From NCBI GenBank assembly GCA_016934715.1, contig JAFGSI010000018.1:62001-126000 (forward strand): DNA of 64,000 nucleotides, given 5' to 3'. Shown here piece by piece: positions 18,301 to 26,867 of the stretch. This DNA comes from Anaerolineales bacterium. GTDB taxonomy: Bacteria; Chloroflexota; Anaerolineae; Anaerolineales; Villigracilaceae. Under the pieces are notes generated by a model, which searched no databases, was not told the origin of the DNA, and saw nothing but the letters and a program-made list of their open reading frames with translations. Made by a program: the position numbers and the translations under genes. The first letter of the stretch is position 1, and every line of letters starts with the position of its first letter.

Positions 18301-18969
18301 GTCGGCCTGGATCCGGGAAAACTCCTGGGCCCGACGGGCCTGACGCTCCAGGCTCTTCACGCGCGGCTCTAGTTCGGCCATGATGTCAAGGACCCGGTCC
18401 AGGTTGCGCAGAGTCGTTTCCAGACGGCGCAAGGACTCTTCCCGGCGGGTCCGGTACAAACCGATCCCGGCTGCCTCTTCGAACAAGCGGCGGCGCTCGT
18501 CGGCCTTGAGAGCCAGGGAGGCATCCACCAGACCCTGGCCGAGGATGGTGTACGTACGCTCGGACAAACCCGACTGGGCCAGCAGCTCGAAGACATCCCG
18601 CAGGCGCACATGCTGGCCGTTGAGCAGGTACTCGTTGTGGCCATCGCGATAGGCTCGCCGGGTCACGGCAACCTCGCTGAAATCGACCGGCAACCAGCCG
18701 TCGCTGTTGTCGAACAGAACTGTGGCCGAGGCCATCCCGGCCCGCGATCGCTGTTCCGACCCGGCAAAGATCATGTCTTCGGTCTTCTTGGCCCGCAGCA
18801 GGCTGTACGACTGCTCGCCCAGCACCCAGCGCAGGGCATCGGCAATATTCGACTTGCCCGATCCGTTCGGACCAACAATCGCGGTCACCTGGCCGGCAAA
18901 TTCAAAGTCGACCTTGACAGCAAAGGTCTTGTAACCGTGGAGTTCGAGAGACTTGAGACGGATCGGCAT
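15364..18969 (-). CDS. smc: Chromosome partition protein SMC
   Basis: The 1201-residue protein is a full-length SMC. The N-terminal half-ATPase begins MPIRLKSLELHGYKTF with the Walker A motif GPNGSGKS (33-40), then LLAQSGLSERTY. Long coiled coils follow, a hinge with Gly-rich segments lies near residues 510-660, a second coil, and the C-terminal half-ATPase with the signature LSGGERSLTAIAL and Walker B CVMDEVDAMLDEANV. SMC with ScpAB compacts and separates chromosomes. It lies 33 bases behind rnc, a common neighbour; scpA and scpB are not in view. No clear ribosome-binding site precedes the ATG. Confidence 0.96.
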   Translation of the reverse strand: MPIRLKSLELHGYKTFAVKVDFEFAGQVTAIVGPNGSGKSNIADALRWVLGEQSYSLLRAKKTEDMIFAGSEQRSRAGMASATVLFDNSDGWLPVDFSEVAVTRRAYRDGHNEYLLNGQHVRLRDVFELLAQSGLSERTYTILGQGLVDASLALKADERRRLFEEAAGIGLYRTRREESLRRLETTLRNLDRVLDIMAELEPRVKSLERQARRAQEFSRIQADLRVLLLDWYGYHWHAAQRELTDARSMAHDFEVKIQQAREAYQGVRDSFSSYRDRLQGLRARLNSWHRQSAQLHNQHERISRSLAVLDERRRSILDNLQAARSEQARLAEENRVDGERLAESESEAARLLAEFDEAQVQMAAAQEALENRQAEMAEMESRLQEARKDLNRLTAHQAQLEGRLDELKRRAEAQQEKFAAGEQALGDVQAEVHAAESALERIVKAVRRAEAALKQAEGALDSVRKRLIALETTRKTQAAERAALEMEATRLKTQIEVLDQAEQSLAGYADGARLLLEAARQERLGGAQGALSSSLDVPAELVVAVAAALGEYTDAILLRSGADAEQALALLQGEDSGRASLLPLDWLVPAEALRAPTDPDCLGVAADLVQAAAELRPALDLLLGQVLIVSDRAAARRLLSGQGGNLRAVTLQGEVFSASGPVLAGRSAAGATLSRPRQRRELGEALAKVERQATALDRKLGTTLDEISAVEEQVAASSAALEEKRVTQEQAQVEANQAGVRVEAARRQRDWQAAQQESLQSEIKDSRDEHERTAADLTRIETETGDLLHEIQSGTMALTALTLDEFQSQVTYWSTRLAVAERAHSDARARWMERKGRQQRLQDLHSAQGVRLTELEQALTDLEKEKESLRSQERELHGQLDELGGLIEPAEKELESAEAQEQGLQGQEAENQQQLSLVERQYTQIQLDLGRRQEALESLRQKIEDDFGLVEFEYTPSVEGPVPLPLEGMVRQLPVLTELPSDLEPQMAQQKALLRRMGPINPEAQAEYTSVKERFEFLSTQMDDLRKAETDLRQVIAELDELTRREFQKTFDEVAAEFHVIFHRLFGGGSARLVLTDPDNLSDTGIDIEARLPGRREQGLSLLSGGERSLTAIALVFALLKVSPTPVCVMDEVDAMLDEANVGRFRDLLLELSQQTQFVIITHNRNTVQAADVIYGVTMGRDSTSQVISLRLDEVSEEYLK

Positions 18970-19002
18970 GGGCAGGTTTGAGCCTCGCTCTTCGGGAGGG
19001 GT

Positions 19003-19731
19003 TTAGTGCAGCGCACCGGCCTCTTCGATGGAATCAAGAGCGGCCTGGGCGGCATGGCGGGCGGCCTCCTGCTTGCTGCGGCCGCGGCCGAGCCCGTAGG
19101 CTGTATCGCCCAGGCACACCTCGACCTCGAAAACGCGTTCGTGGTCCGGACCGTTGGACCCAACTGTACTGTAATGCGGAATACCCAGCCGGTGCGACTG
19201 GGACCACTCCTGCAGGCGACTCTTCGGGTCCTGCAGCTCGGGCAGCATCAGCAGATCATCGCTGGCGCTGGCCAGCATCGGCTCAACAAAGCGCTGGACC
19301 GCAGCGATGCCCGCCTGCAGGTAAAGCGCCCCGATCAACGCCTCGAAGGTGGCGCACAGCAAGACCGGGCGATCGCGCCCGCCAGCCTGGATCTCGCCCC
19401 GGCCGAGACGCATGGCGGGCCCCAGATCGAGAGCGTGGGCGAACTCGGCCAGCTGCTCGGTGCACACCAGGGCCGAACGCATGCGCGTTAGGTCGCCTTC
19501 CGCCATCTCAGGAAAATGGTTGTAGAGCCAGGCTCCAACCACAAAATCCAGAATAGCATCACCGAGGAATTCGAGGCGCTCATTGTCCTCGAGAACGTCA
19601 GGATGCTCGTTGACGTACGAGCGATGGGTCAGCGCCCGTGTCAGGATGAAAACATCGTGGATTGGAAGCCCCAGCCGTTGGGTCAGAGTAGATGGGGACT
19701 CAACAGGCTCCCCTTCCGGGTGATGGACCAT
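19003..19731 (-). CDS. rnc: Ribonuclease III
   Basis: The 242-residue protein contains the RNase III signature ERLEFLGDA (51-59) with catalytic Glu/Asp, a second conserved stretch ATFEALIGALYLQAG carrying the metal-binding Glu, and a C-terminal double-stranded RNA-binding domain (about 165-238) with DPKSRLQEW and GRGRSKQEAARHAA. It processes rRNA precursors and other duplex RNA. The ATG at 19731 is chosen over a GTG at 19794 because GGGAGG lies six bases before it. Confidence 0.94.
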   Translation of the reverse strand: MVHHPEGEPVESPSTLTQRLGLPIHDVFILTRALTHRSYVNEHPDVLEDNERLEFLGDAILDFVVGAWLYNHFPEMAEGDLTRMRSALVCTEQLAEFAHALDLGPAMRLGRGEIQAGGRDRPVLLCATFEALIGALYLQAGIAAVQRFVEPMLASASDDLLMLPELQDPKSRLQEWSQSHRLGIPHYSTVGSNGPDHERVFEVEVCLGDTAYGLGRGRSKQEAARHAAQAALDSIEEAGALH

Positions 19732-19934
19732 CTCAGCCTCCCGGAACTCAGGGGGCGCCAACCCCACACCGATCGGGGAGAGGCTGGCGGCCACTTCGTT
19801 CCAAATTTGACTTGTGCCGATTGTACTCGTTTTTAAGCCGGATGAACACCCTGCCGGGTAGATTATGATAAAATCGACGGGACGAAATGCCCCTTTCCGC
19901 CCCGGAAGCGGGTATTCAAAGACAGGAGCACAGA

Positions 19935-20870
19935 ATGGCTGAACAGATTCCGGATGAAGTACGGTTCTTGCACGAAATGGAGATCGGGTTGGGGGCCTGG
20001 GCCTGGGGGGACCGTATGCTCTGGAACTACGGCCAGGGGTATGGGGAGGAAGACATTGCCGCAGCCTTCCAGACCTCCCTGGAGGCCGGTGTGCATTTGA
20101 TCGATACAGCCGAAGTCTACGGAGGTGGCCGCTCTGAACGGTATGTTGGCAAATTCATCAAGGCCACCTCCCGGCCCGCGCAGGTAGCCACCAAATTCTT
20201 CCCCTTCCCCTGGCGGATGCGCCCACGGGCGGTGAAACGGGCCCTGCACCGCAGCCTGGAGCGCCTGGGGCTCGAGAAAGTGGACCTTTACCAGATCCAC
20301 TGGCCGTTCCCGCCCGTTCCGATCGAAACCTGGGCCGAAGGGCTGGCCGAGGTCGTCCGGGCCGGGCTGACACGGGCGGTCGGCGTCTCGAACTACGACA
20401 AGAATCAGATGCAGCGAGCATATACACTGCTGGCCAGGTACGAGATCCCGCTGGCTTCGAACCAGGTGGAATACCACCTGCTCAAGCGAGACGTGGAAAA
20501 GAACGGCCTGCTGGCCCGCTGCAAAGAACTGGGCGTACGCGTGATCGCTTACAGCCCACTGGCGAAGGGCCTGCTGACCGGCAAGTATTCGCCCGAAAAC
20601 CCGCCACCGGGCGTGCGCGGCCGGTCCTTCGCTGGCGTGCTCGCACAACTGCCCGACCTGATTGGCCTGCTGACCGAGATCGGCCAGGAGCACGACGGCA
20701 AGATGCCCAACCAGGTGGCCCTGAACTGGACCATCTGCAAGGGAACCCTGCCCATCCCGGGCGCCAAGAACGCCGACCAGGCCGCTCAGAATGCCGGCGC
20801 CGGCGGCTGGCGGCTGACTCCCGCGCAGGTCAAAGCTCTCGACGAGGCCAGCGACAGGATCGCTGCTTGA
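19935..20870 (+). CDS. Aldo/keto reductase
   Basis: The 311-residue protein fits the AKR barrel: GLGAWAWGD, DTAEVYGGGRSE (catalytic Asp and Tyr), VATKFFPF (catalytic Lys), DLYQIHWPF (catalytic His), GVSNYDKNQM, ASNQVEYHLL and YSPLAKGLLTGKY. It would reduce aldehydes or ketones with NADPH; the C-terminal PIPGAKNADQAAQNAGAGGW corresponds to the cofactor 2'-phosphate region. CAGGAG precedes the ATG. It is divergent from rnc and stands alone, so substrate cannot be inferred. Confidence 0.9.
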   Translation: MAEQIPDEVRFLHEMEIGLGAWAWGDRMLWNYGQGYGEEDIAAAFQTSLEAGVHLIDTAEVYGGGRSERYVGKFIKATSRPAQVATKFFPFPWRMRPRAVKRALHRSLERLGLEKVDLYQIHWPFPPVPIETWAEGLAEVVRAGLTRAVGVSNYDKNQMQRAYTLLARYEIPLASNQVEYHLLKRDVEKNGLLARCKELGVRVIAYSPLAKGLLTGKYSPENPPPGVRGRSFAGVLAQLPDLIGLLTEIGQEHDGKMPNQVALNWTICKGTLPIPGAKNADQAAQNAGAGGWRLTPAQVKALDEASDRIAA

Positions 20871-20974
20871 GCCAGATGGGTCAGGTGGCCCGATTAACCC
20901 AGGAGGCGGCATCCCCAACCAGAAGAGTGCTTATCCGAGATTGTCCATGTGGGAGGACACGGATTTGCGCGCCA

Positions 20975-20999
20975 GGAAACCCGTGCAAGATGGGTTTCC
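20975..20999 (+). terminator. Hairpin downstream of the aldo/keto reductase
   Basis: Eight-base stem GGAAACCC/GGGTTTCC with a nine-base loop, about 105 bases past the reductase stop. It lacks a T-run. Confidence 0.35.
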
Positions 21000-21022
21000 C
21001 GGACCGAGACCGGGTTGGCCTT

Positions 21023-21067
21023 CCGGAAATAAAAATGAGCGCATCGATCGCTCATTTTTATTTCCGG
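21023..21067. terminator. Perfect 19-base inverted repeat, bidirectional terminator
   Basis: Arms 21023-21041 and 21049-21067 are perfectly complementary over 19 bases around a seven-base loop. The AAAAA/TTTTT block in the arms gives a U-rich descending side on both strands. It lies five bases past the stop codon of the minus-strand gene and serves both convergent genes. Confidence 0.7.
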
Positions 21068-21072
21068 GCAGC

Positions 21073-23169
21073 TCACTTCAAAATCTGGAACAGGTTGCTG
21101 TAGTCATCTGTCCACAGACGCAGATCGGTCGTGTAGATGTCCATCGGAGCGGCCCGCTCCTGAATGGCCGGAACTGTGAGGCGGGCCGGATCACGGGCCA
21201 GAAGGACCCAGACCGAGCGCGAGATCGCCACACCTTCGGCCGGGTCGTCGATCAAGACGAAGGACAGGTCATAGTAGCCGGCCAGGGTCCAGGCGACCGG
21301 CACCAGATCGAGGTGGCGGTTGGTGATGTGCAAGAGCAGAAGCCCGTCGGGCTTGAGATGCTGCAGATACAGGGCAAACGCCTCGGCATCCAGCAGGTGG
21401 ACCGGGATCGAATCGCTGGAGAAGACGTCCAGGATCAAGATATCATAGTACTGCGATCCAGCAGATGCCAGTTCGGCTTCCAGGGATAAGCGCGCGTCCC
21501 CCGCGACGACTTCGACCTGGGCGGCGCTCTCCTGCAGGAAGGTGAAATAACCGCCCTGGCCCTGCGCCAGGCGGATGACCGCCGGGTTGATCTCGTAGAA
21601 GCGATACACATCTCCTGGCTGGCCATAGGTCGCCAGGGTGCCAATTCCCAGGCCGAGCACCCCGACCCGCCGGCCAGCTTCGGGCCGAGGCACATTACGC
21701 AGAACCACGCCCGCCCCGGAGGTTTCGCTGAAATACATCGTCGCCAAGGCACGCCGGTCCGGATCCTGGAACTGGATCCCGTGGATGGTGATCCCGTGGA
21801 TCAGCGCCAGCTGGTCGGGCGAACTCCCCCTCTCGCCCATCTCGCGCACCCGCACGACGCCGTAGAAATTACGCTCGGAGTAGGGCGCGTCGGTGAAATC
21901 GGCCAGGATGTATTGGACCGCCAGCGCACCGGCGATCAGCAACCCGCACAACATCAGCACATTCCCGACCACGAAGTCCAGACGTGAACGGCGCGCCTCC
22001 CGGCGCACAAAGGTCACTCCCAGAAAGAGCAGCCAACAGACCAGGAATCCGAGCGGCATCTCCCAGTACCCCTGGAACACATAGGGAGCGACGAAAGTGA
22101 TCAGCAGGCCGCCTACCGCCCCGCCCACAGAGACCATCAGGTAGAAACCGGTCAGATAGTCCGGATGTGGCCGCAGGCGGTACAACTCGCCGTGGCAGAC
22201 CATGCAGGCCGCAAACAGGACCAGAGCATTGATCGCGATCTGGGACAAAATGAACAGGGTATCTGAACGCACCAGCGACCAACCATACAGCAGGGTAGCC
22301 ACAAACAGGAGCACCAGGTAGAAGCGCCGTGAATACCAGCGCTCTCCGGCGAAGGCAAGGATAAAGGTCAGCAGATAAATGGTCAGCGGCAGGACCCACA
22401 GGAAGGGGATGACCGCCACTTCCTGGGTGATGCGGCTGGTGACCGCCAGCAACAGCACGGAGGCCGTCGCCGCCAGGGCGATCCACAGGCCATAGTCACG
22501 CCCGCCCGGGGTCGCTCCTTCGTCCCGCGCCTCCTGCTGCGGGCCGTCTTCCCGTTCCTGCCCGACCCTGGCCCGCAGAGTGCGAATGGCCCCGGTAGCC
22601 GCCAGCCCGGCGAATGCGACGAATCCCAGAGACCACAGGCGTCCCTGCCAGGGCAAGCTCAACGCCGGCTCGATCAGCACCGGATAGCTGACCAGGGCCA
22701 GCAGCGAACCGACGTTCGACAGGGCATACAGCCAGTATGGCGACTGCCCCGGCCGCTGGCGGCTGAACCAGGCCTGCATCAGTGGACTGTTGGTCGAAAG
22801 CAAGAAATAGGGCAGCCCGACCGAGACGGCCAACAGTTTGAATATTTGCCAGATGGGATCATCCGGGCTGGAGGGCCTCCAATCCTGGCCGGGCGTGATC
22901 GGTGATTTCCAGACCAGGGCCAGGAAGAACATCGCCAGCAGGGCTACACCCAGAAGCACTAGGTGAACCACTTCCCGCCTCCGGCCGCGCCCGGTCAGCC
23001 AGTTGGCGTAGGCGTACCCGCCGGTCAGCAGGACCTGGAAGAAAAGCATCACCGTCGACCAGACTGCCGGCGTCCCGCCAAACCATGGCAGGATATATTT
23101 GGCTATCATCGGCTGGATCTGGAAGAGTAAGAAAGCCGAGAGAAAAATGCACAGGATAAAATACAGCAC
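21073..23169 (-). CDS. Fused membrane / spermidine synthase-like protein
   Basis: The 698-residue protein has about ten hydrophobic helices in its first 430 residues, opening LYFILCIFLSAFLLFQIQPM, then a spermidine-synthase-like SAM domain. That domain shows GVLGLGIGTLATYG (about 503-516), the acidic YEINPAVI, VVAGDARLSLE, LILDVFSSDSIPVHLL and LLLLHITNRHLDL. Such fusions are common in bacteria and usually named MFS/spermidine synthase, although few have been shown to make polyamines. Start is GTG at 23169, set by AAAGGAG seven bases upstream. It is divergent from the epimerase-like gene. Confidence 0.85.
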   Translation of the reverse strand: MLYFILCIFLSAFLLFQIQPMIAKYILPWFGGTPAVWSTVMLFFQVLLTGGYAYANWLTGRGRRREVVHLVLLGVALLAMFFLALVWKSPITPGQDWRPSSPDDPIWQIFKLLAVSVGLPYFLLSTNSPLMQAWFSRQRPGQSPYWLYALSNVGSLLALVSYPVLIEPALSLPWQGRLWSLGFVAFAGLAATGAIRTLRARVGQEREDGPQQEARDEGATPGGRDYGLWIALAATASVLLLAVTSRITQEVAVIPFLWVLPLTIYLLTFILAFAGERWYSRRFYLVLLFVATLLYGWSLVRSDTLFILSQIAINALVLFAACMVCHGELYRLRPHPDYLTGFYLMVSVGGAVGGLLITFVAPYVFQGYWEMPLGFLVCWLLFLGVTFVRREARRSRLDFVVGNVLMLCGLLIAGALAVQYILADFTDAPYSERNFYGVVRVREMGERGSSPDQLALIHGITIHGIQFQDPDRRALATMYFSETSGAGVVLRNVPRPEAGRRVGVLGLGIGTLATYGQPGDVYRFYEINPAVIRLAQGQGGYFTFLQESAAQVEVVAGDARLSLEAELASAGSQYYDILILDVFSSDSIPVHLLDAEAFALYLQHLKPDGLLLLHITNRHLDLVPVAWTLAGYYDLSFVLIDDPAEGVAISRSVWVLLARDPARLTVPAIQERAAPMDIYTTDLRLWTDDYSNLFQILK

Positions 23170-23315
23170 AATAGCTCCTTTGGTTTGATTCTACACGAAA
23201 TTCACAAACTGGATGTACAATCAGGGAACCTTTCGCCAGGGTATCTTGATGCGCTGTCATTGGCGGAATCGTTCGGGTTTCACCTCCTGAAAAATGGATC
23301 GCAGACAAGGTGCTG

Positions 23316-24284
23316 ATGGGAATTTCCCAACATCTCCTCATCATCGGCGGGACCGGCTTCCTGGGTTACCACGCCGTTCAAGAATGTCTCAACCGGGGCT
23401 GGCAGGTCACCGCCCTGGGCCTGCCGCCTGCCCCACCCCCCGGCCTGTTCCCCGAAACCGTGCAGGTCCTCCTGCAGGACATCGCCCAGACCTCCGACCA
23501 AGACCTGCTGGACCTGCTGGCCGGTCATCAGGCCCTGGTCTTCGCCGCCGGACTTGACGACCGCGCCATCCAGAAACGGCCGGCCTACCCGGCCTTCGAG
23601 AAGGCCAACGTCGAAATGCCCCGCCGCGTCCTGACCCTGGCCCGGCAGGCCGGCGTCCAGCGGGCGGTCGTGCTCGGTTCCTATTTCTGCCACTTTCACC
23701 GCCTGCACCCCGAATGGCGCCTGGCTGAACGGCACCCCTACATCCGCTCGCGTCTCGAGCAGGAGCGCGTAGCAACCTCGATCCCCGGCCTGGAGGTCAG
23801 CGTACTGGAACTGCCCTACATCTTCGGCAGTTACCCGGTCCCAGGCTGGAAGCCGCTCTGGCTGCCGCTGGTCCGCTACCTGCGAAGTTCAAAGATCATC
23901 TTTTTCATGAAGGGCGGCACCGCCTGTATCACCGCCCGGACGGCCGGGCGAGCCATCGCCGCCGCGCTGGAACGCGGCGGATCGAAGTGCTATCCTATCG
24001 GCCAGGAGAACCTGACCTGGTCCGAGATGCTGATCCGCATCGGGCTGGCTGACGGGCGCCGGGTCCGGGTGGTGAACCTGCCATCCCGGCTGGTCAGACT
24101 GGGTACCCATGGATTGTGGCTCCTTCACCATCTGCAGGGCCTGGAACATGGCCTCGACCCGCGCCACTACGCCGCCATCCAGACCAGCGAAACCTTCATC
24201 GATCCCAGCAGGTCCCAGTCCGCTCTGGGCTACGAACTGGACGAGCTGGACGAGGCCTTCGAGGCTACCGTCCGGGTTTGTTGA
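23316..24284 (+). CDS. NAD-dependent epimerase/dehydratase-like (extended SDR)
   Basis: The 322-residue protein begins with the SDR cofactor motif GGTGFLG and continues in extended-SDR style: LVFAAGLDD, NVEMPRRVLTLARQAG, VVLGSYFC and the late FIDPSRSQSALGYE. At the usual YxxxK catalytic site it reads PYIRSR, with Arg in place of Lys, so it may bind nucleotide without normal redox chemistry. ATG 23316 follows AAGGTG; a GTG two codons earlier is possible. It could act in sugar or lipid modification, but neighbours give no clear clue. Confidence 0.75.
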   Translation: MGISQHLLIIGGTGFLGYHAVQECLNRGWQVTALGLPPAPPPGLFPETVQVLLQDIAQTSDQDLLDLLAGHQALVFAAGLDDRAIQKRPAYPAFEKANVEMPRRVLTLARQAGVQRAVVLGSYFCHFHRLHPEWRLAERHPYIRSRLEQERVATSIPGLEVSVLELPYIFGSYPVPGWKPLWLPLVRYLRSSKIIFFMKGGTACITARTAGRAIAAALERGGSKCYPIGQENLTWSEMLIRIGLADGRRVRVVNLPSRLVRLGTHGLWLLHHLQGLEHGLDPRHYAAIQTSETFIDPSRSQSALGYELDELDEAFEATVRVC

Positions 24285-24459
24285 TCGCATGGAACGCCCC
24301 TATGCGAAATCGGCAGATTGTCAGGCTTGTCCAGGAAGGCGACCTTCGGCCAGGCGCTGAGGCCGCCACTTTGACCCGCTCGGCTGTCGCGCCGCTCTTC
24401 CCGGCCCGGATCATGGACCGGCTGCCGGCAAAAACAAGTTGTTCATCGTGGAGTGGTCT

Positions 24460-25872
24460 ATGCGCCTTTTCGAATTTCTGATCGCGCTCCTCCTGGCCGT
24501 CTACCTGCTCTGGCCGCTGGCCAGCGGGCGAGGACGCTCGCGAGCCGTCAACACCCTGCCCCTCCTGGGAATCCCAACGCTCCTGCTGCACCTGCTCATC
24601 GAGGGCTACCGCTGGCAGATGCTGCCCCTGTATGCACTGGTGACCCTGAACTGCCTGGCATCGATGCTCACCCTGCGCAAACCAGCCGGCGGATCATTCC
24701 GGCGCCTCTCCTGGTCTGGCGCCGGATTGGCCCTGGCACTGCTCGTCCTGGTGACGGCCACCGCCCTAGCCACCCTGCTGCCAGTCCCAACCACCGGTCC
24801 GGCGACCGGCCCCTTCCATGTCGGCACCCAGACCCTGGTCCTGGTCGATGAAAGCCGCCGCGAACTCTATTCCGGCAATCCCGAAGAACCGCGCCGCATC
24901 ATGGTGCAGATCTGGTACCCGGCCGACCCGGCCAGCGGGGACGAACGCGCCCCCTGGATCGCCAGCGCCGAAATCTACGCCCCAACCTTCGCCGATTATC
25001 TCGACCTGCCCAGTTTCTTCCTGGACCATATCGCCCTGATCAAGACTCCCGCCTACCAGGATGCCCGGCTGGTCGTTCCCGAGGGCGGCGCCAGTGTGAT
25101 CCTGTTCTCGCATGGCTGGAACGGCTTCGCCGCCCAGTCCAGCAGCCAGTCGATCGCACTGGCCAGCCACGGCTACGTCGTCGTCGCCGTCCAGCACACC
25201 TACGGCGCGATGGTAACCGTCTTCCCCGACGGCGCGGTGGCCTATAACAACCCCGACGGACTGCCCTTCGATGTGCCCGAGGCCGAATACCTGGCCGCCG
25301 CCCGGCGCCTGGTCGACCAGTGGCGCGGCGACATCGCCTTCACCCTCGATACGCTGTCTGCCGCCAACCAGGATCCCGCCAGCCATTTCTATCAGGCTCT
25401 CGACCTGACCCGGATCGGCGTATACGGACACTCGACCGGGGGCGGGGCCGCCCTCCAGTTTTGCGCCACCGACTCACGCTGCCAGGCCGTCCTCGGCCTG
25501 GATCCCTACGTGATACCGGTCGGCCAGGAAGTGCTGGAGGAAGGCATGCGGCAGCCGGCTTTCTTCATTTTCAGCCCGGCCTTCTCCAGCGATGAGAATA
25601 CGGCTCGCTTCGAGCAGATGGCCGCCCACATGCCGGATCTCCTGGCCGTCACTACCCTGACCGGCACCCTCCACCGCGATTTTAGCGACCTCCCCATGAT
25701 CTCGCCGATCGCCCCGCAACTGGGGATGAGCGGCTCGCTGAATGGAGCCCGCCGGACCGAGATCATCGATATCTACCTGCTGGCCTTCTTCGAGTTGGCC
25801 CTGAACGACCGGCCGACCGAACTCTTTGACGGCCCCTCCCCCGATTTTCCCGAACTACGCTTCGAGCGCTGA
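24460..25872 (+). CDS. Membrane-anchored PAF-acetylhydrolase-like alpha/beta hydrolase
   Basis: The 470-residue protein has three N-terminal hydrophobic segments (about 3-22, 30-72 and 84-106), then a hydrolase of the platelet-activating-factor acetylhydrolase/dienelactone type: IMVQIWYPADPA, VILFSHGWNG (oxyanion region), VVAVQHTYG, the nucleophile elbow GHSTGGG and a late TLHRDFSD with the likely catalytic His. It would hydrolyse an ester at the outer membrane face. GGAG before ATG 24460 sets the start. A 175-base spacer precedes it; a short frame there (from 24302) is not convincing. Confidence 0.8.
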   Translation: MRLFEFLIALLLAVYLLWPLASGRGRSRAVNTLPLLGIPTLLLHLLIEGYRWQMLPLYALVTLNCLASMLTLRKPAGGSFRRLSWSGAGLALALLVLVTATALATLLPVPTTGPATGPFHVGTQTLVLVDESRRELYSGNPEEPRRIMVQIWYPADPASGDERAPWIASAEIYAPTFADYLDLPSFFLDHIALIKTPAYQDARLVVPEGGASVILFSHGWNGFAAQSSSQSIALASHGYVVVAVQHTYGAMVTVFPDGAVAYNNPDGLPFDVPEAEYLAAARRLVDQWRGDIAFTLDTLSAANQDPASHFYQALDLTRIGVYGHSTGGGAALQFCATDSRCQAVLGLDPYVIPVGQEVLEEGMRQPAFFIFSPAFSSDENTARFEQMAAHMPDLLAVTTLTGTLHRDFSDLPMISPIAPQLGMSGSLNGARRTEIIDIYLLAFFELALNDRPTELFDGPSPDFPELRFER

Positions 25873-25982
25873 AAGAGACTTCCTGCAAGGGAGCCTTGCC
25901 AATGCGCCGGAACGCGGCCGCCTCGCCTGGGCAGTATTTTCTGGGTCACGCCGGGAATCGCTCATCGCTTCCCACGCATCCC

Positions 25983-26011
25983 TTGACACGCAGGCCTTCC
26001 GAAAGTAAAAT
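25983..26011 (+). promoter_or_regulatory. Consensus promoter for the DtxR-family gene
   Basis: TTGACA (25983-25988) and TAAAAT (26006-26011) with a 17-base spacer. Transcription would begin about 26018, inside the palindrome below, giving a leader of about 20 bases without a Shine-Dalgarno. Confidence 0.75.
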
Positions 26012-26014
26012 TAT

Positions 26015-26028
26015 TTAGGCATTCCTAA
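26015..26028 (+). promoter_or_regulatory. Probable metal-regulator operator
   Basis: The inverted repeat TTAGGCATTCCTAA sits at the transcription start of the DtxR-family gene. Its half-site TTAGG/CCTAA is that of known DtxR/IdeR boxes. Position over the start site fits metal-dependent self-repression. Confidence 0.6.
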
Positions 26029-26038
26029 TTTTTTGCGT

Positions 26039-26719
26039 ATGAACGAGCATCTCACCACCTCAATTCAGGATTACCTGAAAACGATCTACACCCTGACCGC
26101 CGACGGCGGCGAGGCCTCCACGTCCGCCCTGGCATCCCGCCTGGGCGTGGCCCCCGCCTCGGTGACCGGCATGCTACAGAAACTGGCCTCCATCGAGCCC
26201 CCGCTGGTCATCTATCGCAAGCACCAGGGCGCCACCCTGACCCGCGCCGGCGAACGGGCGGCCCTGGAGGTCCTGCGGCACCACCGCCTGCTGGAAACCT
26301 ACCTGGTCGAGAGCCTGGGCTATTCATGGGATGCCGTCCACGAGGAGGCCTGCCGCCTCGAGCATGTCATCTCGGAGGACTTCGAGCAGCGCATCGCCGA
26401 ACAACTCGGTCATCCCGAACGCGACCCGCACGGAAGTCTGATCCCGACATCCACCCTGGTCATGCCGCCCTCCAACGACGTTCTCCTGAGCAGCCTGCGC
26501 GGTGGGGAAAGCGCCGTCGTCCGGAGGATGAGGAGCGAAGATGCGATCACGCTGCGACGCCTGGAAAGCCTGGGGCTGGTACCAGGGGCAGAGGTCACAG
26601 TTCTGGTCAATTCCCAGTTCGACGGGAACCTGACCATTCAGGTCGCCTCCCGCCAGCCGGTTGCCATCGACCCGGCGGTCAGCGATCAGGTCTTTGTAGA
26701 GACCACGGAGGGAACATGA
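26039..26719 (+). CDS. DtxR/MntR-family metal-dependent repressor
   Basis: The 226-residue protein has the family order: N-terminal winged helix (TSIQDYLKTIYTL, then STSALASRLGVAPASVTGML), the metal-binding and dimer region with HHRLLETYLVESLGYSWDAVHEEACRLEHVIS (split here: metal ligands His, Glu, Cys and His in order), GHPERDPHG, and a C-terminal FeoA/SH3-like domain (about 155-220). This full DtxR-type architecture senses iron or manganese and represses uptake genes or activates export. ATG 26039 is used because TTG at 26033 lacks support. ABC and ZIP transporter genes follow. Confidence 0.87.
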   Translation: MNEHLTTSIQDYLKTIYTLTADGGEASTSALASRLGVAPASVTGMLQKLASIEPPLVIYRKHQGATLTRAGERAALEVLRHHRLLETYLVESLGYSWDAVHEEACRLEHVISEDFEQRIAEQLGHPERDPHGSLIPTSTLVMPPSNDVLLSSLRGGESAVVRRMRSEDAITLRRLESLGLVPGAEVTVLVNSQFDGNLTIQVASRQPVAIDPAVSDQVFVETTEGT

Positions 26720-26767
26720 ACCATCCGATCACCCGCAGTTCATGGTCGTTCCCGCCACCGAGGGGAT

Positions 26768-26804
26768 GGGGATCGACAAGGATTTCAGATCCCCTTGCAA
26801 GGGG
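26768..26804 (+). repeat. Two overlapping palindromes before the ABC operon
   Basis: GGGGATC (26768-26774) pairs with GATCCCC (26788-26794), and CCCCTTGCAAGGGG (26791-26804) is a perfect 14-base palindrome sharing the CCCC. The two pairings exclude each other, so the spacer between regulator and transporter could switch folds. No T-run follows. Confidence 0.4.
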
Positions 26805-26867
26805 CATTTCGTGATTGCACCACTCCTGCTGGCAGCCATTCCAATCTGGTTTTTCTAGGAGTTGAAC

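Noticed and set aside
20894-21076. Frames in the convergent spacer at 20.9-21.1 kb
   Set aside because: They are read-outs of the inverted repeats and have no protein character.
26716-26814. Short frame (32 codons) starting inside the DtxR stop
   Set aside because: It overlaps the palindromes and its composition is unlike a protein; no homologue known to me.
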